Below, piece after piece: positions 8,089-16,003 of a stretch of 54,722 nt of DNA. Positions within the stretch are counted from its first letter, which is position 1. Each line of letters begins with the position of its first letter. The notes beneath the pieces are model-generated. The model did no database searches. It worked only from the letters and a program-made list of their open reading frames with translations, and was not told the origin of the DNA. The position numbers were made by a program, and so were the translations under genes. Source of the DNA: Sulfolobales archaeon (lineage in GTDB: Archaea; Thermoproteota; Thermoprotei_A; Sulfolobales; AG1); contig JAWAXC010000004.1 of assembly GCA_038897115.1 (NCBI GenBank), positions 1 through 54,722 of the forward strand. The letters are read 5' to 3'.

Positions 8089-10363
8089 CCCTTATCATCT
8101 CCTCCTCCTCATTATAAACAACATTTCTAGCGCTCCTACTATATATCCTAGCATATATCTCTGAAGCGCTCGGTGTGAACGGAAGATCCTCTATACTAAC
8201 CCCTCCCCTCCCCCTAATCATATTATCTATAATAGCCCTTGCCAGCCTGTACTGGGATAAAACTAGGATCTTAGCCTCATCCTCCCTCACAGATACCATA
8301 TAATTCCATAGAATATCTCTTGCCATAATAGATATTGAAACTATATTCGATATAGAGTTTCTCGAAACCTCAACCTCCCTCTTGATCCTCTGTAGCTCGC
8401 TAGCCAGCTTAGGCGATCTAAGCTCTATACCCTTAACAGCTGCTGTTTCGAGTCTCTCGAGAAGGCTCTCCACCTTCTTAACCCTCTCAAGATCCTTTAT
8501 CGCCCACTCTAGTGCTGAGAGTAGAAGTTTTCTTAGCTCCTCAATGTTTTTCTCAAGCTCCACAGCCCCTCCAACGCCTCTGCAGGAATCGCTCAGCATG
8601 TTAGAGATCTCTTTGAGCCTAGCTAGATCCCCGCCTCTTAAGACCCCCTCAAGCCTAGATATAGCCTCTAGAAGATTTGGACAGGCAGATCCTAGCCTTG
8701 AACCTACATTCTCCTGCAGAGATCTCCAGAGACCCCCTAGAAGCTCTATAGCATCTATATAGCTACCGCTATTCATAAGAGACACTGGATTCATATGCTG
8801 TGGAGGTGGAGAAGCGATCTCCTCTCCTAAGAGTCTATTTATACTCCCAACACTTTTAACATATAGCTCATAGAGAGAAGTGATAGAGGATCTAAGCCTA
8901 GCTATATATTCGGAGTAGTAGTTTAGAAGATACTCAAGACCATCAGATCTCGGAAGCTCTGATACCTCAGGTAGAAGAGGCTCCCTAACACCAGCCCCTC
9001 TCAATATATAGTTGCATTTCTTGCAAGCAGAGTCTAGCTTTAGGATCTCCTCAGCTACCTTCCCCACAATCCTAGCCGGCATATCCCTGATCCTCGGTAG
9101 ATATGTGGTTCTAATCCTCGATAGAGTCTCGTCTATCACAGGCTTCTTGGATATAGATAGCTTAGCACTAGCATCTCTAAGCACCACTCTGATCTCCTCC
9201 AGCTCTCTCGCCTCACCGCTAAAATCTATATTAGGGGCTCTGGAGGAAACCAGCTTTAGCATTGATGATAGATAGGAGTATCCCTTCTCACCCTCCGATA
9301 TAGCCTCTCTAAGAGATTCTCTAGACATTTCAAAAGACTCAAGCCTTATAAGGACAGCCTCCTTAGCCGAGAAAAGGGCCCCCAGGACAACCGCCCCTAG
9401 GAATAGATATTCCAGGCTCTTGGGATCCTCCTGAAAGCCCGTTCTATACCCCCCTATATTGGTTGGTGAGAGAGATAGTAGGAGGATCGAGAACACACCT
9501 ACAGAGGTTATAGATGCTATTAGAGGTCTCATAACCCTTCTAACAAACTCTCTACCCTCGATCTGTGGGAGGCGCTCATAGATCCTTAGAACCGCTCTAG
9601 TAGCTATTGCTGAGAACACAAACGATATTGATAGAGATAGAAGCGGGACTATGAGGGTTAGAACACCTCCCCCGCTGAGATATGTATAGACATCATACCA
9701 TCTATTGCTAATAATATCTGGTGGGATACCTGATACAAAGATGTTGAGGCTGGGTATAGGCTTCCTAATATTCTCAGCAAGATATGCTAGTTTAGAGAAT
9801 AGGATAGGAAGATCCCTGCTACCTCTGAGAGCATTCTCGAGAATCACTAGCGGGAGGGATGTGGCTATGAACGAATAGGCCGTGGGGATCATACCACTAG
9901 CACCCCTTATCAAGAACGGCATTACAAGGAGCACCGGGGCTAGGTAGAAATAGTCTGTCAGGAGCATCGCTGACGCCAAGGCTGCGGAGGAGACGGCAAG
10001 CGGCTCGAAGATCCCGCTTAACATGTTCAGAGCAAGGATAGCTAGTATTGTTGCCATAGAGAGCCATATAGCCTGCCAATTAATATTAGAGGCAGAGGGG
10101 CTTGGAGGAAGCACGAATCCTAGGAATTGCCATGCTATTGAGAAGAAGACTATGAGGGCTAAAAATGTATCTGAATAACCCGGCACCCTAAACGATATGA
10201 TCCCAAGAATCAGCGATACTATAAGGGGGATAACAGGCGCGCCCGGTAGAAATGGGATAGTATTCATAAATATATAGGAAGCTATTATTATCAGGATCGA
10301 TGATATAATAGAATCTGTTAGCCTCCTAACCCTCGGCACCCTCTCCCTAGAAATCCCCCACAC
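8075..10363 (-). CDS. Large polytopic membrane protein with cytoplasmic coiled coil, first gene of the operon
   Basis: A 762-residue protein. Residues ~15-340 hold about eight to ten membrane segments (for example SIISSILIIIASYIFM, LTLIVPLLSLSISFVFSAI, YLFLGAVVLGALF). The rest is a long soluble, Leu/Glu/Lys/Arg-rich helical region, probably coiled coil, interrupted near residue 450 by a C-K-K-C zinc-knuckle-like pair. I do not know the family. The coupling with a zinc-ribbon protein and a third small protein suggests a membrane-tethered complex of unknown role. An AT-rich spacer at 10364-10466 separates it from the rqcH gene. Confidence 0.7.
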   Translation of the reverse strand: MWGISRERVPRVRRLTDSIISSILIIIASYIFMNTIPFLPGAPVIPLIVSLILGIISFRVPGYSDTFLALIVFFSIAWQFLGFVLPPSPSASNINWQAIWLSMATILAILALNMLSGIFEPLAVSSAALASAMLLTDYFYLAPVLLVMPFLIRGASGMIPTAYSFIATSLPLVILENALRGSRDLPILFSKLAYLAENIRKPIPSLNIFVSGIPPDIISNRWYDVYTYLSGGGVLTLIVPLLSLSISFVFSAIATRAVLRIYERLPQIEGREFVRRVMRPLIASITSVGVFSILLLSLSPTNIGGYRTGFQEDPKSLEYLFLGAVVLGALFSAKEAVLIRLESFEMSRESLREAISEGEKGYSYLSSMLKLVSSRAPNIDFSGEARELEEIRVVLRDASAKLSISKKPVIDETLSRIRTTYLPRIRDMPARIVGKVAEEILKLDSACKKCNYILRGAGVREPLLPEVSELPRSDGLEYLLNYYSEYIARLRSSITSLYELYVKSVGSINRLLGEEIASPPPQHMNPVSLMNSGSYIDAIELLGGLWRSLQENVGSRLGSACPNLLEAISRLEGVLRGGDLARLKEISNMLSDSCRGVGGAVELEKNIEELRKLLLSALEWAIKDLERVKKVESLLERLETAAVKGIELRSPKLASELQRIKREVEVSRNSISNIVSISIMARDILWNYMVSVREDEAKILVLSQYRLARAIIDNMIRGRGGVSIEDLPFTPSASEIYARIYSRSARNVVYNEEEEMIRVAEM

Positions 10364-10466
10364 CCAGAGATATTATGTAGGGGATAAGATATTCAAATAA
10401 TATCCCATAACTAATCATAATATAGATCTTTGATCAACATACGCTGAACTATTTAATAATACATAG

Positions 10467-12395
10467 TTACACCCTAGAAGAAGCTATCCTCACCCTACCC
10501 GGCAACCTCCTAGCTATCTCATCAACATCTATAGCCTCGACAACCTCCCGCCTAACCCTGCCACTTTCAACCCATCTTCTATGAATATATTCAGCCGCCT
10601 CTCTCCTCCCAACATCGCCCGGTATCAATATGCTCCAGATAACAGCTCTTGAGGAGACAAGCTCGGGAGGCCCCACTATTATCCTGGGTATCGTCTCTTC
10701 GATAGGCTGGATTCCTATTGCAAGTTCTAGAGGCACCCCACGGATCCAGCCCCTCTCACCATAGATCATAAAGGATCCCTTCTCAAGATACTGCCCTGGG
10801 GGAGGCGATTTACTGACCTGCGAGCCCTTTACATAGAAAACATCTATAGATCCATAACCGGCTTGCCAGGCTCTGCTATAGCATGCAGCTATCCTAGCAG
10901 CCTCCTCTATAGATCTATTTGTATATTCCTTATCTGTGAAGAGGATCACAGCAGATCCTCCCTGGATATCTGCATGTAGGAAGATATAGTCATCCCTCAG
11001 ATACTTCTTGACAATCCTCTCATTTTGATCAGCATCCATACCCCCTATAGCTAGCAGGCCCTCCGAGGTTATGATCCAGTGGTATCTCTCAAACCACTCC
11101 CTCCTCCTAAGGCTCCTAATAGCTTCAACAGCCCTTCTCCTCTCGATCTCAGCATATATCCTCCTAGCCTCCTCCTCAAGCCTAGCAACCTCCTCAGACC
11201 CCCTCGAGATCCTCTTCTCAAGCTCCGCAACTTTCTTCCTAATCTGTATATAGTTCTCCATAAAGGATAGCCTGGGATCAAATCTATATTTCAAACCCCC
11301 AACCTCGATCTCAAGTGTATCCCCTCTAACACGGATCACATCGTCTGGGGCTTCTGCACAGCTACCTAACCTCTTCCTAACACATTCGAATAGCTCTTCT
11401 AATTGCTGGTAGTTCTGATTCACATACTCTAGGATCTTCTCCATAGTCTTAAGCCTCTCGCTAGCCTCCGCTATCTGGGATCTCAGCTTCTCAATACCCT
11501 TCTCAATTCTCAAGAGCTCCGGGGGCTTTTCCTTCTTCATTAGAGCTTTGGCATGGGCGTAGAATAGATCTATAGCCTCGTTGAAGCTTGAGAGCCTCTT
11601 GAATGTATATCCAGCTGAGATCAGGTGCCTCGGCTCGAATGGATAGAAGCCGTATGGAGATCCACTATGATCTAAGATAATACCTGGGTTAGGCGATTTC
11701 TTAACATCCTCTATGAAGCCGATAACACCCTCTATAATCTCTCTAACAGAGGTAACACCAAGATCAGCTGGTCTAGCGTCCTTCCTAATCCCCAGCCTAT
11801 AGATGATCTCTTCAGCCACATCCGGAGGTATGTTGGCACCAGTTATAATTCCTCTCACAATATCATAACCCCTCATCACCCCTTCAACCAACTTCGAAGG
11901 ATCTTGCGTACATATGCTTGGCAGGCTGGGAGGATATTGATATCTACCCCCGATCCTCACCTCTCTATCCCTAGCAACAAGCCTTCTATTCAGAGCCTTA
12001 ACTATTCCATCGCTATCAACCAGGGCGATCAACCCCCTAGGGATCAACTCGACAATCAGCCTATACTCCTCCCCACCCCTAGCAACAATAATCTCTACTA
12101 TCCTCTCACAAGGCTTTTGGAATACCCCTTTTACAGCCATATCCCTCAGATATTTTCTAAATAACATAGCCACATGGCCTAGCTCTTCACCCCTCTTCTC
12201 AATAGATCTACTGGTTATGTAGATAGCCTCTTCGGGGGCTATAACGAGGTTTAGCGGTTCCCCCGAGGATCTTCTGATCCTGAGGATCATCTGATCCTCA
12301 TCGCCATATACATTATCTATATACCCACGTGCAATGCCCCCAGCATTCTCTTGCATCCACACAGCTATGTCTACCCATGTCATCGACTTCTTCAT
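10467..12395 (-). CDS. rqcH: Archaeal RqcH/NEMF-family ribosome quality-control protein
   Basis: The family (NFACT: FbpA, RqcH, Tae2, NEMF) binds stalled large ribosomal subunits and recruits tRNA to extend the nascent chain. The N-terminal NFACT-N domain begins MKKSMTWVDIAVWM. A central coiled coil spans roughly residues 290-440. The NFACT-R domain follows, with RYHWIITSEGLLAIGG and DYIFLHADIQGGSAVILF. The open frame extends to 12452 with a hydrophobic leader atypical of the family; I choose ATG 12395, which gives 642 residues and a family-like N-terminus. It stands alone. Confidence 0.88.
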   Translation of the reverse strand: MKKSMTWVDIAVWMQENAGGIARGYIDNVYGDEDQMILRIRRSSGEPLNLVIAPEEAIYITSRSIEKRGEELGHVAMLFRKYLRDMAVKGVFQKPCERIVEIIVARGGEEYRLIVELIPRGLIALVDSDGIVKALNRRLVARDREVRIGGRYQYPPSLPSICTQDPSKLVEGVMRGYDIVRGIITGANIPPDVAEEIIYRLGIRKDARPADLGVTSVREIIEGVIGFIEDVKKSPNPGIILDHSGSPYGFYPFEPRHLISAGYTFKRLSSFNEAIDLFYAHAKALMKKEKPPELLRIEKGIEKLRSQIAEASERLKTMEKILEYVNQNYQQLEELFECVRKRLGSCAEAPDDVIRVRGDTLEIEVGGLKYRFDPRLSFMENYIQIRKKVAELEKRISRGSEEVARLEEEARRIYAEIERRRAVEAIRSLRRREWFERYHWIITSEGLLAIGGMDADQNERIVKKYLRDDYIFLHADIQGGSAVILFTDKEYTNRSIEEAARIAACYSRAWQAGYGSIDVFYVKGSQVSKSPPPGQYLEKGSFMIYGERGWIRGVPLELAIGIQPIEETIPRIIVGPPELVSSRAVIWSILIPGDVGRREAAEYIHRRWVESGRVRREVVEAIDVDEIARRLPGRVRIASSRV

Positions 12396-12668
12396 TCCAA
12401 CCCAACTAAATAGATCTCCAAAGAAATATAATATCCAGAGAAGAAGCTCCAATCTTAAGGCAATAGAGATCCCTTGATAAGGTGTGAAGCATATAGTAGC
12501 CAGGGTGGTCTTGAGGATAGAACCTCCTAGGGTGCTCCCTCCCTATATCTTGAATAGCCTGTTCCCAGCTATAGCTAGTTTTATAAAAACATCTACCTCG
12601 ATTATAGATAGGAGCCTGGCCCTTCAACACCTTCTAAGCAGGGAGGTGAGCTATAGGAACACCATGGG

Positions 12669-12962
12669 ATGGTGAATCTTCACATGAAGATCAAGATCTC
12701 TCTAAGGGGCTTCTACAGTCTATTTTTCCTAAGACTCCTCATAGGATTTGCAACAGGTATTTCATATTCGATATATAGGCTATACTATAGAGAGCCACAT
12801 ATGCTGAGCTTTGCAATAAGCACAGCCTTTATGCTAGTGGGGCTAGCGATCTTCCATCTCATATATATAGCATTTTCGAAGCCCCCAAGGGAGAGGGCAA
12901 CACGCTATATATTAACCCAGATCGCTGCCCACTATATAGGCTCTATGATCCTTATAGTATAA
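12669..12962 (+). CDS. Small three-helix membrane protein, unknown
   Basis: A 97-residue hydrophobic protein with three likely membrane segments (FYSLFFLRLLIGFATGI, MLSFAISTAFMLVGLAIFHL, YILTQIAAHYIGSMILIV) separated by short basic loops. GGGAT just upstream and an AUG-GUG start fit archaeal translation initiation. A second in-frame ATG lies five codons in. I do not recognise a family. It is divergent from rqcH across a ~270-bp stretch in which I see no other gene. Confidence 0.5.
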   Translation: MVNLHMKIKISLRGFYSLFFLRLLIGFATGISYSIYRLYYREPHMLSFAISTAFMLVGLAIFHLIYIAFSKPPRERATRYILTQIAAHYIGSMILIV

Positions 12963-13078
12963 TTACTAAACCCATGCAACAAGACCTTAAGAATAAGATA
13001 AGGGATAGATATTTGTGATAAGGCACTATAGCTCAAACCCTACTCCAAGGAAACCCTGGCTCTTCAGGTGAGAGGAGC

Positions 13079-13531
13079 TTATCTATATCTTCTACTCCTC
13101 TGACTCCCTAGATCTGCTTCTGCTAGGATTGTTGCTAGCTTTGTCTTTATCTCCGGTAGCTTTGATTTCAAAGCATCCATATATTCCTGCTCCAGCTGGA
13201 TCTGTGATAGAACCTCTTTACCCTGGCTAGTTACAGAGAGCTTTTTACCCTGGCTAGATTCTAGAAGACCTACATATAGCATCGAGATTATATCTTCTCT
13301 CAACTCTTTCGAAGTAGGTATACCAGCTATCTCTAGAAACCTATACCCTAGATCCACACCTGCCGAGCTCAGCTCCTTTATAACATAGGAGAGTCCCTTC
13401 TCACTAACACTTCCAAGCTCTGATATTAGGTAGAGAACCTTCATAGCCCTCTTATTATTCTTAACGCTCTCAAGCACTATCACAGGCTTCGTTACTATTT
13501 TAAGCTCCTTGCTCTTAGTCTGTTGCGACAA
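13079..13531 (-). CDS. Predicted winged-helix DNA-binding protein
   Basis: A 150-residue soluble protein. Residues ~28-100 fit a winged-helix fold: helix RAMKVLYLISEL, a second helix GLSYVIKELSSAG, a third TSKELREDIISMLYVGLLESS, then a wing with KKLSVTSQGKEVL, the classic last strand of archaeal transcription-factor winged helices. A C-terminal helix follows (EQEYMDALKSKLPEIKTKL), which could mediate dimerisation. Targets are unknown. It is a single gene with no obvious operon partner. Confidence 0.65.
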   Translation of the reverse strand: MSQQTKSKELKIVTKPVIVLESVKNNKRAMKVLYLISELGSVSEKGLSYVIKELSSAGVDLGYRFLEIAGIPTSKELREDIISMLYVGLLESSQGKKLSVTSQGKEVLSQIQLEQEYMDALKSKLPEIKTKLATILAEADLGSQRSRRYR

Positions 13532-13815
13532 AACACAACACCAAATAATAAAATATCATTAGGGGTATATGAGCTTCTAACCATCACCAGCCGAAACAGC
13601 CTAGATCATAGGCTTCGAATTCATTATAACTGAGGGTCTCATTCTATGAAGTGGAGGAAATTTAGATCGCTGATATTAAATAATGAACCATATGGTTAAA
13701 CATGGGTAAAACATACATGGGCAGAAACCTTGTTTATGGTGTTTTAGAGCTGGTTTTAGCCCTTTTAGGCTATTATGCTAATACGTCTCTATAAACCCCG
13801 GATCTAATAAGAATA
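13532..13815. other. Intergenic stretch without a recognised gene
   Basis: Between the winged-helix gene and structured element B I see no convincing reading frame or sRNA boxes. It contains two near-repeats of ATGGGYARAA (around 13702 and 13717) and ends with TATAAAC at 13790-13796, which I take as the promoter of element B. Confidence 0.5.
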
Positions 13816-13922
13816 ACTATGGGCTCGGGGTGCTCGAGGGGAGCTCTGTTCCCATAGCCCATCCGAGGGAGAGTGTGAGGAACCCGAGGATGATTTAAAC
13901 AACCACTCTCAGGTGAACGGCT
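13816..13922 (+). ncRNA. GC-rich structured RNA candidate B
   Basis: This is the paralogue of element A: 102 aligned bases, with similarity starting at GGGCTCGGGGTGC and ending at AACGGC. Lower stem CTCGG pairs with CCGAG. Inner stem GGGAG (13839-13843) pairs with TTCCC (13849-13853). All five pairs of A's inner stem are preserved although three of them changed (U-G to G-C, G-C to A-U, G-C to G-U), which is covariation. TATAAAC at 13790-13796 sits 26 bases before ACTATG, the presumed 5' end, as expected of an archaeal promoter. It lies three bases past the stop codon of the convergent MBL gene. Confidence 0.55.
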
Positions 13923-13924
13923 GG

Positions 13925-14845
13925 TCAACCTCTAAGGAGCCTTGCTTCTTGCCGTAATCTTGCAACCTCCTCTCTCAGTCCTCTTAGTGATAGCTCTAGA
14001 AGTCTATTCTCTATCTTTCTACACATCTCGCTCTCCCTGGCCTCTATGTGTCTTTTGAGCATGGGCTCGACTCTCACTATATCCTCTAGAGATTCGGCTC
14101 CTCTGGATATGAGTTCGAACCACTCTATAATCTGCCTCTTAGCCCTCTCCAATATATCATGTCCTATCCTTACCCCCTCATGTGGAAAGGCCACCATCTC
14201 TGGCTTGATGGATATCAGCTTCTCTAGTGATGAGAGGTACTGCTGATATCTAAATGGCGGGGGTGTTGTTGGATATAGCAGATCCTCAGCAACTATATAT
14301 ATCCCTGCCGCGTCCCCTACAAAGAGCACACCTAGATCCTCTGAGTATATGGATAGATGATGGGAGGCATGACCAGGCGTGTGTATTATTTTCAGCTTTA
14401 GACTTCCAATAGAAATTTCTGATAAGTCCTGAAGCTCTCTAACATCTAGACCCGATGCTTCTTCGGGCTTGCCATAGATATCCCCAACATCCCCTAGAAG
14501 CTCTCTAGATGCCTGCCAAAGCCTGCTAGGATCAATAACATGTTTATAGCCAATAGGATGAACCATAATAGAGGCTCTACCCCCTAGCATCCTAGCAAGA
14601 GATGCAGCCCCTCCCCCATGGTCTAGATGCACATGTGTGAGGAGTATAGCCTCTACATCCCCTGGGGAGAAGCCAAGCTCTATAATGCTGTTGAAAAGCC
14701 TCTCAGCAGAGCTCCTAGGCCCAGGATCTATAACGGCGACCCTCCTCTCAGGATCCACTACAATATATGTTTGGATATGCTGCTCACATCCAGAAGGCCC
14801 AGTCTCTATCGAGTATATATCTCTGGCAATCCTATGCCACGCCAA
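13925..14845 (-). CDS. Metallo-beta-lactamase-fold hydrolase
   Basis: A 306-residue MBL-fold protein of the glyoxalase II-like group. The metal motif H-x-H-x-D-H is in LLTHVHLDHGGGA (about 68-80). The third His is in IHTPGHASHHLS, the bridging Asp in VLFVGDAAGIY, and the last His in MVAFPHEGVRIG. Family members hydrolyse thioesters, lactones or nucleic acids; the C-terminal helical extension (about residues 225-306) resembles the tail of LACTB2-type hydrolases. The physiological substrate is unknown. No operon partner is apparent. Confidence 0.85.
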   Translation of the reverse strand: MAWHRIARDIYSIETGPSGCEQHIQTYIVVDPERRVAVIDPGPRSSAERLFNSIIELGFSPGDVEAILLTHVHLDHGGGAASLARMLGGRASIMVHPIGYKHVIDPSRLWQASRELLGDVGDIYGKPEEASGLDVRELQDLSEISIGSLKLKIIHTPGHASHHLSIYSEDLGVLFVGDAAGIYIVAEDLLYPTTPPPFRYQQYLSSLEKLISIKPEMVAFPHEGVRIGHDILERAKRQIIEWFELISRGAESLEDIVRVEPMLKRHIEARESEMCRKIENRLLELSLRGLREEVARLRQEARLLRG

Positions 14846-15284
14846 GAAAAACTCCTAGAATAAAATCGCTGAGCAGAATAATAAAAACAAGAACAACCAG
14901 CCTAGCCCTTCTAATAGCATCTATATAGCACTTCCATAATCATCGAGGGCAGCTATTGTGCTCATCTCTAAATTCACTATAGAAGATCCATGTCTCCTCT
15001 ATCTCTATGAGTGTCTACTCACCAGACATGCTAAACCAGCCTCAACAACGATCCTCCTTAGCATCCCCAGCATGTGATCCAATGCTCTCAACAACCAGAA
15101 GTGATCATGAATATTTAAATTCATCATTAATTCGGAGCTCTTCGATTATAAGCTAGAAATATAGCTTGCTATGTATAGCACACATCTATTAGAAGAATGC
15201 GTTTCTATAGCTAATGGGGGATCGTCTGCGGAACATCTTTTAACGTTATAAGGCTCTCTGAAAATCCCTCTTGGGAAAATCCTG
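14846..15284. other. Intergenic stretch, no intact gene
   Basis: About 440 bases without a supported gene. On the minus strand there are short coding-like pieces interrupted by stops, for example LRALDHMLGMLRRIVVEAG near 15050-15110 and MSTIAALDDYGSAI near 14920-14960. They may be a decayed gene, but the evidence is thin. An AT-rich run near 15110-15130 (ATATTTAAATTC) could be a promoter. I see no tRNA, C/D boxes or repeats. Confidence 0.35.
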
Positions 15285-15947
15285 TTGAGGGTTGTGGAGG
15301 CATTGATCTTAGTGCTGGCGTTGTTATATATTGTAGCCTCGATATACTATATATCTAATGATTATATAAGGAGGCTAGGTTCTGCTACAAGCGATAATAT
15401 TCCAAATCTAAGTAATCTACCTAGAAATATAAGTGGCCAGGATCTATACCTCGTATATAGGGTAAAGGGGTATGTAAACATGAATGGCAGTATTATCAAC
15501 GTAAATAATACACAGATGAGCCTCAACGCAAGATATATAGAGGCTCCTATACCAATCAACGCCACGGGTAACCAAACAGCTGTTAATTCCACAGCTGAGG
15601 AGAAATACTACTCAGTAACAGCTAACTCAGATCCTCTGATAATATGGGCTCTGAGGAACCTCATAATGCTCACATACAATATAACAGATACCAACTTCTC
15701 CATAGCCCAGGGCTGGAGGGCGAATAGCCCCAGCGATATCTTTGGAAACCTATCGCTCTTCAGAAAAACAGGTAGTGGGGAGCTGAGGGGAGGCTCCAAC
15801 ATATCTATTAAATATACCGAATATACATTTAATAGCGATAAGGGTATGGTTATAATATGGATCGACAGTGAGAGGGGTATCCCGCTACTATGTAGAATCA
15901 ACACATCATGGGCAAATCTTGAGATAAGGCTTTCATACGCATCATAG
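15285..15947 (+). CDS. Secreted or membrane-anchored Asn-rich protein, unknown
   Basis: A 220-residue protein starting at TTG 15285. Residues 1-23 form a hydrophobic N-terminal segment (ALILVLALLYIVASIYYI), a signal anchor or signal peptide. The remainder is an extracytoplasmic domain rich in Asn and N-x-S/T sequons (for example NLSN, NISG, NNTQ, NATGNQT, NSTAEE), consistent with a heavily N-glycosylated archaeal surface protein. The strand pattern (YLVYRVKGYVNMNG, GMVIIWIDSERGIPLLCRI) resembles LolA/LppX-like beta folds, but I do not recognise a family. Monocistronic. Confidence 0.7.
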   Translation: MRVVEALILVLALLYIVASIYYISNDYIRRLGSATSDNIPNLSNLPRNISGQDLYLVYRVKGYVNMNGSIINVNNTQMSLNARYIEAPIPINATGNQTAVNSTAEEKYYSVTANSDPLIIWALRNLIMLTYNITDTNFSIAQGWRANSPSDIFGNLSLFRKTGSGELRGGSNISIKYTEYTFNSDKGMVIIWIDSERGIPLLCRINTSWANLEIRLSYAS

Positions 15948-16003
15948 ATGAAACCGTTTCATTGAAATGTAATTTAGATTATTATTATATGGCTCCATAT
16001 GGT

